In this document: piece after piece, positions 40,463 through 49,530 of the stretch
Numbering within the stretch: position 1 is the stretch's first letter
Layout: the number at the start of each line of letters is the position of its first letter
Assembly: GCA_030272585.1 (NCBI GenBank)
Contig: BSYQ01000008.1
Coordinates: 2,046,001 to 2,110,000 of the forward strand
Source of the DNA: Bryopsis sp. KO-2023
Lineage: Eukaryota; Chlorophyta; Ulvophyceae; Bryopsidales; Bryopsidaceae
Direction of reading: 5' to 3'
DNA: 64,000 bases
The notes under the pieces: model-generated
Databases searched by the model: none
What the model was told of the DNA's origin: nothing
Seen by the model: only the letters and a program-made list of their open reading frames with translations
Position numbers and translations under genes: made by a program

Positions 40463-42277
40463 ATGGCTGCCGATACACCCGCCGCAATTATTGCGAGGTT
40501 GGAAGCGGAGGTAGCACAAAAAGAAGAGGAGCTGCAGCACTTTGTTACGACCGCAGAGGAGGTGCTGCAGAACAATGAGGCCTTAACCCGGCAGCTCGCA
40601 GAGTTGAGTGACCGGACGAAAGCAGCTGAGGCTGCGAAGGAGGCAGCGGAGAAAGCCAAGGATAAGGCGGAGGCGGAAAAGAAAGAAGCGGAGGACAAGA
40701 CCAAGGTCTTGGAAGAAAAATTGGAAGCCATGAAGCTGAAAAAGCAAAGGTTCCAATCTCACATGATGGCTAACCATCGTGAGAATGACCTCCGTAAACA
40801 AGCTCTCGGGGGAATAGTGGATCGATTTACCGCGGTAGAGGAAACGCTGCAGCGAGCTGTAGCAACCGCGTGGAGTGCAGCAGCCAACAACCTTAAGAAG
40901 GAATTGGCAGAACAAGAGCTGCAGATCGATTTGCTGGGAGAGTCCCTCAGAGACGGCTCTGAAAAACTTCAAGTGCAGAGCGAAACAACGGACAAGATGC
41001 TGCGTTTGAACCCGGCGGTACCAGCACCACGGGTACGTGAAGAACTGGATCGCCAAGTCCAAGTTCTGTTGTCAAACGCAACACTTGATCTGGAACCGTC
41101 CAAGGACGATGATGCGGGAGGCTCAAACAAGGGCAAGGGGAAAGGGAAAAACAAACGCCCAAGCTCGCCGTGTAGGGATGAAGATCCACACGGCAAGAGA
41201 AGGCGAGAGGACGGTGACGATGAAGGTGGTGAGCCACCGAGGGATCGTATGCCTGGAGATGCAGCAAGAGCCAACTTGTTACTCAAGTTAAAGGCTGCCG
41301 CATTAAAGACTCCAGCACCCTCACAACCAGCGCCAACAGTTCAGACTCCCGGAGATGAGGCTACCGCAATAGCACCGGGGGAGGACTTATTCGACATGAG
41401 AGAGGAGGAGCTTTTGGACTTGGATTTTAACGAAGAAATTGACTTCGGCAGTCCACCTCCTAGGCTCGAAGGTCCTAGTTCTGAACTGGAGGACGGGGAA
41501 ATAAGGAATGATGAAGGGCCAAGCCAGGTGACAGAGGTTCAGCGTGCGGTTCATCCACCGTTGGAGTTAGCTCCAACAGAAGCAGCACTTCGGGCTTTCC
41601 GAGAAAAGGTTAAGCTCAGAAGACTAAGGGCGGCTGCTCAGGACAAAGTGGATGCTGCACCCAGCGAAGTGAACCTGTCACGGGAGGATATCGAGGAGGC
41701 TTGCAACCCCATCACTGCGTCAGAGAAATGGCCGAAGGTCCAATATACTAACCCCAGGGACCGAGCCTTGCAAAATTACCGCGGCAACCGGCACTTTCAC
41801 GAGTTGCCCATGTGCATTTGGTGCGGGAGAAGCCCAATGCAAGCAAGTGCTCAGCGGCTGACGCAGAAGAAGTATTCCGTCCTTCCTTGTGGGTATCACC
41901 TCGTGTGTGATGCTCATTGGTTGGCATACTCGATGCTGGGGCGCATCGTCACGGCGGTCCAAAAAGTCGCGGAAGTGGACAACAAGTCCATCGCCACCGT
42001 CTCCCCATTCTCTCTACCTGCCCATATGTTAAAGCTGACACGCTCGACGTTCGAAGCAATCCCTCCGTTCCCGGCTGAGCACGAGAAGTTGCCACACTGC
42101 AACATGTGTGTGAAGCGGCAGCTCAAGGTGTCCGGCATCACAAGGGATCTGCCATTCCTAAAGTCCAAGAGGGTGGCTGCCGCATTTGATCCCTGTGTCC
42201 GGTATCGTGCAGTGCAGCAAGCGCATGCGCAGGAGCAGCGTGCTATCCAGCAAGCGCAAGCGCAGGAACAGCGTTAA
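40463..42277 (+). CDS. E5 ORF3 (second copy)
   Basis: 604 residues, same length and layout as the E3 copy at 37580-39394, with few substitutions scattered along the protein. All eight Cys/His ligands are kept. It has its own TTATAAG about 120 bases upstream. Confidence 0.8.
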   Translation: MAADTPAAIIARLEAEVAQKEEELQHFVTTAEEVLQNNEALTRQLAELSDRTKAAEAAKEAAEKAKDKAEAEKKEAEDKTKVLEEKLEAMKLKKQRFQSHMMANHRENDLRKQALGGIVDRFTAVEETLQRAVATAWSAAANNLKKELAEQELQIDLLGESLRDGSEKLQVQSETTDKMLRLNPAVPAPRVREELDRQVQVLLSNATLDLEPSKDDDAGGSNKGKGKGKNKRPSSPCRDEDPHGKRRREDGDDEGGEPPRDRMPGDAARANLLLKLKAAALKTPAPSQPAPTVQTPGDEATAIAPGEDLFDMREEELLDLDFNEEIDFGSPPPRLEGPSSELEDGEIRNDEGPSQVTEVQRAVHPPLELAPTEAALRAFREKVKLRRLRAAAQDKVDAAPSEVNLSREDIEEACNPITASEKWPKVQYTNPRDRALQNYRGNRHFHELPMCIWCGRSPMQASAQRLTQKKYSVLPCGYHLVCDAHWLAYSMLGRIVTAVQKVAEVDNKSIATVSPFSLPAHMLKLTRSTFEAIPPFPAEHEKLPHCNMCVKRQLKVSGITRDLPFLKSKRVAAAFDPCVRYRAVQQAHAQEQRAIQQAQAQEQR

Positions 42278-42455
42278 GGAGGAGGGAAAAGGAGTTATCG
42301 TCGACCAAGTGTGTGCGTGCAGCAGCTGTCAGACAGGTCCAAGACAGTTGGGTGTGGGTATGGGAGTGGGTGAGTTTTGTGTTTGTGTTTTTGTGTTTTT
42401 GTTTTTCTTTGTGTTTTGGTGTGCGTGGGCGCCCACTTTTTGCGGGGGGGGCGTA

Positions 42456-42653
42456 TGTTAGTCTTTTAGCGCTATACGAGGTAGTTTGGGATAGAGCCGA
42501 GGGTGGCTGACGCATGTGGGTTCGCGAGTAAGACAGATTAGACCCAGAGTTTGGGGCATGCGTCAGCGTACTACACTTAGGGGTACTTAAGAGGCCCACT
42601 CGTTGTTTTGACATTCACTTTATTTTGTAAGAACTCGGGATTCGTGGGATTGG
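42456..42653 (+). repeat. E5 LTR, left part, cut by E6
   Basis: Starts TGTTAGTCTT after a G-run purine tract and stops at ATTGG (42649-42653), the left target duplication of E6. Confidence 0.9.
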
Positions 42654-43073
42654 TGATAGTGAAGCTTGTGGGTGACGCAATAGTGGTCGGCTGTGTTGAT
42701 TGGATTCGTGATAACTTGCTGGCTAACGCAAGTATACTTGTGGGGTTTGTTGGTTTAGACAACTCTCTAGCTAGCGCGGTTGTGAACGCTACTAGAGCAC
42801 TTGGGTTGGGAAGTGATTGCGTCAGGCAAACACTTAACACACACACACACAAACACACACACAAGCGGGAACACACCAATCCCACGAATCCCGAGTTCTT
42901 ACAAAATAAAGTGAATGTCAAAACAACGAGTGGGCCTCTTAAGTACCCCTAAGTGTAGTACGCTGACGCATGCCCCAAACTCTGGGTCTAATCTGTCTTA
43001 CTCGCGAACCCACATGCGTCAGCCACCCTCGGCTCTATCCCAAACTACCTCGTATAGCGCTAAAAGACTAACA
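42654..43073 (-). repeat. E6 3' LTR
   Basis: 420 bp. On the + strand it runs TGATAGTGAAG to AAAGACTAACA and includes a CA/GT microsatellite. Confidence 0.92.
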
Positions 43074-43268
43074 TACGCCCCCCCCGCAAAAAGTGGGCGC
43101 CCACGCACACCAAAACACAAAGAAAAACAAAAACACAAAAACACAAACACAAAACTCACCCACTCCCATACCCACACCCAACTGTCTTGGACCTGTCTCT
43201 TGCTCGGACGTCTCTGACAGCTGCTGCACGCACATACTTGGTCGACGATAACTCCTTTTCCCTCCTCC

Positions 43269-45083
43269 TTAACGCTGTTCCTGCGCTTGCGCTTGCTGGA
43301 TAGCACGCTGCTCCTGCGCATGCGCTTGCTGCACTGCACGATACCGGACACAGGGATCAAATGCGGCAGCCACCCTCTTGGACTTAAGGAATGGCAGATC
43401 CCTTGTGATGCCGGACACCTTGAGCTGCCGCTTCACACACATGTTGCAGTGTGGCAACTTCTCGTGCTCAGCCGGGAACGGAGGGATTTCTTCGAACGTC
43501 GAGCGTGTCAGCTTCAACATATGGGCAGGTAGAGAGAATGGGGAGACGGTGGCGATGGACTTGTTGTCCACTTCCGCGACTTTTTGGACCGCCGTGACGA
43601 TGCGCCCCAGCATCGAGTATGCCAACCAGTGAGCATCACACACGAGGTGATACCCACAAGGAAGGACGGAATACTTCTTCTGCGTCAGCCGCTGAGCACT
43701 TGCTTGCATTGGGCTTCTCCCGCACCAAATGCACATGGGCAACTCGTGGAAGTGCCGGTTGCCGCGGTAATTTTGCAAGGCTCGGTCCCTGGGGTTCGTA
43801 TATTGGACCTTCGGCCATTTCTCTGACGCAGTGATGGGGTTGCAAGCCTCCTCGATATCCTCTCGTGACAGGTTCACTTCGCTGGGTGCAGCATCCACTT
43901 TGTCCTGAGCAGCCGCCCTTAGTCTCCTGAGCTTAACCTTTTCTCGGAAAGCCCGAAGTGCTGCTTCTGTTGGAGCTAACTCCAACGGTGGATGGACCGC
44001 ACGCTGAACCTCTGTCACCTGGCTTGGCCCTTCATCATTCCGTATTTCCCCGTCCTCCAGTTCAGAACTAGGACCTTCGAGCCTAGGAGCTGGACTGCCG
44101 AAGTCAATTTCTTCGTTAAAATCCAAGTCCAAAAGCTCCTCCTCTCTCATGTCGAATAGGTCCTCCCCCGGTGCTATTGCGGTAGCCTCATCTCCGGGAG
44201 TCTGAACTGTTGGCGCTGGTTGTGAGGGTGCTGGAGTCTTTAATGCGGCAGCCTTTAACTTGAGTAACAAGTTGGCTCTTGCTGCATCTCCAGGCATACG
44301 ATCCCTCGGTGGCTCACCACCTTCATCGTCACCGTCCTCTCGCCTTCTCTTTCCGTGTGGATCTTCATCCCTACACGGCGAGCTTGGGCGTTTGTTTTTC
44401 CCTTTCCCCTTGCCCTTGCTTGAGCCTCCCGCATCATCGTCCTTGGACGGTTCCAGATCAAGTGTTGCGTTTGACAACAGAACTTGGACTTGGCGATCCA
44501 GTTCTTCGCGTACCCGTGGTGCTGGTACCGCCGGGTTCAAACGCAGCATCTTGTCCGTTGTTTCGCTCTGCACTTGAAGTTTTTCAGAGCCGTCTCTGAG
44601 GGACTCTCCCAGCAAATCGATCTGCAGCTCTTGTTCTGCCAATTCCTTCTTAAGGTTGTTGGCTGCTGCACTCCACGCGGTTGCTACAGCTCGCTGCAGC
44701 GTTTCCTCTACCGCGGTAAATCGATCCACCATTCCCCCGAGAGCTTGTTTACGGAGGTCATTCTCACGATGGTTAGCCATCATGTGAGATTGGAACCTTT
44801 GCTTTTTCAGCTTCATGGCTTCCAATTTTTCTTCCAAGACCTTGGTCTTGTCCTCCGCTTCTTTCCTTTCCGCCTCTGCCTTTTCCTTGGCTTTCTCCGC
44901 TGCCTCCTTCGCAGCCTCAGCTGCTTTCGTCCGGTCACTCAACTCTGAGAGCTGCCGGGTTAAGGCCTCATTGTTCTGCAGCACTTCCTCTGCGGTCGAC
45001 GTAAAGTGCTGCAGCTCCTCTTCTTTTTGAGCTACCTCCGCTTCCAACCTCGCAATAATTGCGGCGGGTGTGTCGGCAGCCAT
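43269..45083 (-). CDS. E6 ORF3 (third copy)
   Basis: 604 residues from the ATG at 45083, nearly identical to the E3 copy: coiled coil, KGKGKGKNKRPSS-type linker and eight-ligand RING-like site. The TATA-like box lies at about 45197-45203 (CTTATAA on the + strand). Confidence 0.82.
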   Translation of the reverse strand: MAADTPAAIIARLEAEVAQKEEELQHFTSTAEEVLQNNEALTRQLSELSDRTKAAEAAKEAAEKAKEKAEAERKEAEDKTKVLEEKLEAMKLKKQRFQSHMMANHRENDLRKQALGGMVDRFTAVEETLQRAVATAWSAAANNLKKELAEQELQIDLLGESLRDGSEKLQVQSETTDKMLRLNPAVPAPRVREELDRQVQVLLSNATLDLEPSKDDDAGGSSKGKGKGKNKRPSSPCRDEDPHGKRRREDGDDEGGEPPRDRMPGDAARANLLLKLKAAALKTPAPSQPAPTVQTPGDEATAIAPGEDLFDMREEELLDLDFNEEIDFGSPAPRLEGPSSELEDGEIRNDEGPSQVTEVQRAVHPPLELAPTEAALRAFREKVKLRRLRAAAQDKVDAAPSEVNLSREDIEEACNPITASEKWPKVQYTNPRDRALQNYRGNRHFHELPMCIWCGRSPMQASAQRLTQKKYSVLPCGYHLVCDAHWLAYSMLGRIVTAVQKVAEVDNKSIATVSPFSLPAHMLKLTRSTFEEIPPFPAEHEKLPHCNMCVKRQLKVSGITRDLPFLKSKRVAAAFDPCVRYRAVQQAHAQEQRAIQQAQAQEQR

Positions 45084-45532
45084 TATGTTTGTCGGAAAGA
45101 AAGATATAACAACGGTTTGTGCGTCTTTAGACTGTTTTTCACTCAGGAGCTCGCTCCGTTCACACAAACATTAGGGCAAAATGGTTCGAGGGCTGCGCTT
45201 ATAAGGCTGGGTGACTCGTACACTTTCCTCGTTGAGTTATTGGGGTGAGACACCAACGTTTCGCTCGGTTGGAGTCTCGTCAAGACCACCTCAACACGTC
45301 ACTTGATAGGGGTTTTCTCGGAACAACCACACTATCTCGAATGTGACATCGTTTGCCCGGTTTCTAAAGTACTACTGAAGCTACACTTACTGCGCCAGCC
45401 AAATAACTTAGGCACCTAACGCATTAAAGTTAAAGCGTTGGTTTGGAAGTCGACAGAGTTTTTCTAAGGTATCCTTTTTCGCGCCCCCTTGCTATAAGGA
45501 GTTCCACCTTAGCCATCAAACACTCTGTTTCC

Positions 45533-48500
45533 CTATTCTCTTCCTTTCTGCAACTCTTTTCTTTCTTTCTCTTTAAATGCGCGAAGTATATCTGGTGCGT
45601 TAACCAGATTAGCTTCAGGTTCCCAAGTAGCGTCAAGTAGATCGTATCCTTTCCACAGCACTAGGTATTCACGATTGCGTTTACCTCTAGCCCTTAGGAT
45701 ATTTTCGACCTCATACTCTACTTCGCTACCAATCAACTCTCCTTCTGGAGGTTGTATCTGCCTGCTGTTATCACTCGAGGCGTGATAACGCTTGAACTTA
45801 GAAACATGAAACACTGGGTGAATGAGCCATGTTTCCGGAAGTTGAACTCTGTAAGCCACCTTTGATATTTTCTCCACAATTTCAAAGGGACCCACAAATC
45901 GACGGCGCAGTTTGGGACTCACTTTGTTCAAAGCAGCCAACGGAATAAAACGGCTTTTTATCAGAACTTTATCCCCTTTCTCAAAAGCAATATCTTTCCT
46001 CTTCTTGTTTGCACTCACACACATTCTGTGTTGTGCTCTGGAGTAATATGCTTTTGCGGTATCTAAGTCCTGTGCCATCCGTGCTACCATAGTCTTAACT
46101 GCTTCCACCTGAAATTGCGTTGCCGTCCCACCAATGTTTGGTGTTTCTGGATGGTACCCATACATCAAGTATGCAGGTGCGAACCCTGTACTCGCATTCA
46201 CTGCATTGTTTGCTGCAAACTCTGCTGTAGGTAAATACTCAACCCACTTATGGGGATACCTCTCAGCATATGGCCTTAAGAAATTTTCCAGAGTACGTAT
46301 GGTAACCTCACTCTGCCCATCCGTCTGAGGGTGGTAAGCTGTACTCATACGAATCTCTGTACCCAGAGCTTTAAAAAGCGTCTGCCAGAACTTGCTGGTA
46401 AAGCGAGGGTCTCTATCAGACACAATCACTTTAGGTAGGCCATGGTTGCGGTAAACATGTTCGATAAAAAGTTGGGCGTATCCTGCAGCGGTAATCTCTT
46501 TAGTACATGGGGCGAAATGCACAAACTTGGTAAGTCTATCGACAAAGACAGCTACAGCACTAAACCCATTGGATGCTGGTAGATCTGTCACCAAGTCAGT
46601 GGTAATCTGCTCCCACTTCCGCTCAGGTATTGGCAGGGGTTGAAGTAAGCCCATAGGCTTCTGTGTGTCAGCCTTTATTTGTTGGCACACAGGGCATTCG
46701 CGCACAAATGCCTTCAACTCATTCATCCACCCCTTCCACCAATATCGCCGCGCTAGGATTTCTCCTGTTCGCGCTGGTCCTGTATGGCCTGCTGAAGGTG
46801 TCTCATGGCACTCCTTCATAATCTTATTGCGCTGGCCTTTAGGAACCACCACTTTCTCGACTAATCCTCTCTTTGGGACCGTCCAGAGTATTCCCTCTCT
46901 GAGGAAATATCCCTCAACTTCCTCGCCACTCTCAAGCTTCCGCAATATCTTCACCAAGGAGTTATCAGCTTGGAGGGCTTGTTTCCACTCGTCTTGGCTT
47001 GCTTGATGCACGTGCCAAGTGGAAATGTTCATCGCAGTTTCCACGGGCTTAGGAACACTGCGGGAGAGAGCATCTGCTAACACATTAGCCTTGCCTTTGA
47101 TATAGGAGATCTTGGGGTTGATCGAAGTCAGGTACCCCGCCTCAAGCCATCTTGCTTGGGTTCTAGAAAGGTTCCTCTGCGACAGAATATGCGTCAGAGG
47201 TTGGTGGTCAGTGAACACTGTTACTCCACCCGCACAACCTTCTAGATAATGTCTCCACTGCACCATCGCATAACATATTGCACACAACTCTTTGTCGTAT
47301 GGTGCATAGTTAAGCTCGGCAGGCTTGAATCTACGTGAGAGGTAAGCTATTGGCTGTAGCCCCTCTCCGTGATCCTGTGTTAACACGGCACCGATGGCCT
47401 CATTCGACGCATCAGTGATCACAGTGTAAGGCAGTGACGCATCTGGAAAAATAAGGACGGGAGCTTGACTTAAACGCTTTTTCAGTTCATTGAATGCGCC
47501 ACGCTCAACCTGTCCCCATCTCCAGGGATGGTCTTTTTTCACTAAGTCATGGAGTGGTCCAGCAACATGTGCAAACTGGGGAATGAATTTCCTGTAGTAT
47601 GAAACCATTCCAAGGAAACTACGTACATCACTAACACTCTGTAGTTCCTTCCACTCCTTCACTGCCTTCACTTTTTGTTCCTGTGGTTTTAACCCACTTC
47701 CGCTAATGCGGTAGCCAAGATAGTCTACTGTTGCGACAGCCAGCTCACTTTTACTTGCCTTAGCAAAAAGCTGATATTCTGCTAGTCGCGACAGGACTTT
47801 CTCTAAGTGTTCGGCATGCTGTTCCATGTTTTCAGAGAAGATGAGTATGTCATCGATAAAGACAACAACAAAATCATCTAAAAACTCTGCGAGTAGGTCT
47901 TGCACTAGAGTTTGGAATTGCGCTGGGCAATTGGTTAGCCCAAAAGGCGCTACCAAAAACTCAAAGTGACCGTATCTCGTGCGGAACGCTGTTTTATCTG
48001 TATCAGATGGCCTTACTGGAAATTGCCAATAGCCTGATCGCAGATCTAACTTCGAGAACACTTTGGCTTTGAACACTCTATCCATCAATTCTTCTGGCAG
48101 GGGTAAAGGATACCGGTTTTTCACCGTCACCTTATTGATCCACCTGTAATCCACACACATCCTTAAGCCTCCATCCTTTTTCGGTACAAACAGGATTGGC
48201 GCGCCCCAAGGGGACTCGGATGGTTTGATTTTCTTCTGTTCCAGAAGGTAGTCCACTTGTGCTTTCACTTCATCCAGCTCTGCTGGTGAAAGCTTGTATA
48301 TTGGACGATGGATAGGTGTTGGATCCTCCAGGTCTATCTTAAACTCATGACCTTTTCTCTTCGGAGGGATCCCTGGGGGTAAATCACGAGGGAACACACC
48401 ACGGTGTGTTTCTACCACCTTTTTAATTTCGGCAGGGGTGTCTGAACGAATAAGTTTGCCAATCTCATCCTCAGTGTTGAATGGCTGTGTTCGCTCTATT

Positions 48501-49273
48501 GCGTCAGGCAATTCATGTTGGCCTAAAGCTTTCTCTTCAGACTCTTGCACTACAACCATGAATGCTGTCTCTGTTTTGAGATGACGCATCATTCGTTTAG
48601 CTGAACACTCAGTCACTGGCACTTCTTGCAGTATCGACTGTACTTTTCGTTCAGGTTCAATACTCTCTTGGGTTGGATGACGCAACGGAAGATGAAACAC
48701 TTGGCTGTTTTTGCAAACTGAAATCTCATTCTGCTGAAAGTCTATGCGGGGGTTTTCTTTCTGCAACCAAGGCATGCCCAATATTAGGTCATAACCAAGG
48801 TCTGGGAACAGATCCGCTTTCATTTTGCACTTCAGCCCTCCTATCTTTACTCGGAGGTTGTTACAGCTGCCAGCCAATTCTTTGATATCTCCGTTTGCCA
48901 ACATTGCTCTCTTTGAGCTTGGTGTAATCGACAACCCGAGATCACGCGCTACCTTATCATTGATATAGTTTGCGGTACTTCCACAATCAATGAATGCATA
49001 AAGGTCCGTGGTCTTGATCCGTGCTTTTACTTCGTACCCTCTCACAGGCACTTCTTGAATTTTTAACAGAGGGCATGTGTCACCCTTGGTTGACGAAGTT
49101 GATCGAACTTCTGACACATTAACTCGCTCTGTGGTAGACCGTTGGGTTGTTTCTGACCCACTATCGTCTACGTCTGCAGGCAGGGACTCCTGTAGACTAC
49201 TCTGCGACTCCAATGAGCCCACAGATTCACTAACAGAGGGAAGAGATGTAGATGACGCATGAGGCGCGTCCAT
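45533..49273 (-). CDS. E6 pol: protease, RT, RNase H, integrase, chromodomain
   Basis: 1246 residues, the same length as E3 pol and differing from it at only about three residues by eye. All catalytic signatures given for E3 pol are present here. The open frame continues upstream past the first Met to the gag end at about 49530, as in E3. Confidence 0.92.
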   Translation of the reverse strand: MDAPHASSTSLPSVSESVGSLESQSSLQESLPADVDDSGSETTQRSTTERVNVSEVRSTSSTKGDTCPLLKIQEVPVRGYEVKARIKTTDLYAFIDCGSTANYINDKVARDLGLSITPSSKRAMLANGDIKELAGSCNNLRVKIGGLKCKMKADLFPDLGYDLILGMPWLQKENPRIDFQQNEISVCKNSQVFHLPLRHPTQESIEPERKVQSILQEVPVTECSAKRMMRHLKTETAFMVVVQESEEKALGQHELPDAIERTQPFNTEDEIGKLIRSDTPAEIKKVVETHRGVFPRDLPPGIPPKRKGHEFKIDLEDPTPIHRPIYKLSPAELDEVKAQVDYLLEQKKIKPSESPWGAPILFVPKKDGGLRMCVDYRWINKVTVKNRYPLPLPEELMDRVFKAKVFSKLDLRSGYWQFPVRPSDTDKTAFRTRYGHFEFLVAPFGLTNCPAQFQTLVQDLLAEFLDDFVVVFIDDILIFSENMEQHAEHLEKVLSRLAEYQLFAKASKSELAVATVDYLGYRISGSGLKPQEQKVKAVKEWKELQSVSDVRSFLGMVSYYRKFIPQFAHVAGPLHDLVKKDHPWRWGQVERGAFNELKKRLSQAPVLIFPDASLPYTVITDASNEAIGAVLTQDHGEGLQPIAYLSRRFKPAELNYAPYDKELCAICYAMVQWRHYLEGCAGGVTVFTDHQPLTHILSQRNLSRTQARWLEAGYLTSINPKISYIKGKANVLADALSRSVPKPVETAMNISTWHVHQASQDEWKQALQADNSLVKILRKLESGEEVEGYFLREGILWTVPKRGLVEKVVVPKGQRNKIMKECHETPSAGHTGPARTGEILARRYWWKGWMNELKAFVRECPVCQQIKADTQKPMGLLQPLPIPERKWEQITTDLVTDLPASNGFSAVAVFVDRLTKFVHFAPCTKEITAAGYAQLFIEHVYRNHGLPKVIVSDRDPRFTSKFWQTLFKALGTEIRMSTAYHPQTDGQSEVTIRTLENFLRPYAERYPHKWVEYLPTAEFAANNAVNASTGFAPAYLMYGYHPETPNIGGTATQFQVEAVKTMVARMAQDLDTAKAYYSRAQHRMCVSANKKRKDIAFEKGDKVLIKSRFIPLAALNKVSPKLRRRFVGPFEIVEKISKVAYRVQLPETWLIHPVFHVSKFKRYHASSDNSRQIQPPEGELIGSEVEYEVENILRARGKRNREYLVLWKGYDLLDATWEPEANLVNAPDILRAFKEKERKELQKGRE

Positions 49274-49530
49274 CTCATCCGGTGTGCTTTCCTTCTGTTC
49301 ATTTTTCCAATCGCAGTTGTCATGTGCCGATTGGGTAGATGTGGAGAGTGTCTCTGTTCTCTCTTCACGCGGTGTACTAGTCCGCTCCTCAGGTTTTCCG
49401 CTGTGAGTACTTTTAACCTTTTTCGAGGCACCTACTTTTGATCTATGCTTCCTACGCCGCCTACGAACTCTGTTTCGCTTACGACGTTTGCGTCGGCCAG
49501 GCTCAGACGAAGCAGTTTCCTGCCTGGCGG

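Larger units (their letters stand above)
40015..42653 (+). mobile_element. E5: 3' part of another E3-family copy (ORF3 and start of LTR)
   Basis: Sequence from 40015 repeats 37131-39589 at high identity, covering the post-pol spacer, ORF3 and purine tract. An LTR (42456-42653) follows and is cut by E6; the rest of it is at 62246-62468 after E6. No LTR, primer site, gag or pol of this copy is present on its left. It is a fragment, and its ORF3 is open over full length. Confidence 0.85.

Noticed and set aside
40015-42455. E5 as a separate small non-autonomous family (LTR-ORF3-LTR)
   Set aside because: The left LTR belongs to E3, no primer-binding site follows it, and the flanks do not form a target duplication. 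A recombinant fragment explains it better.
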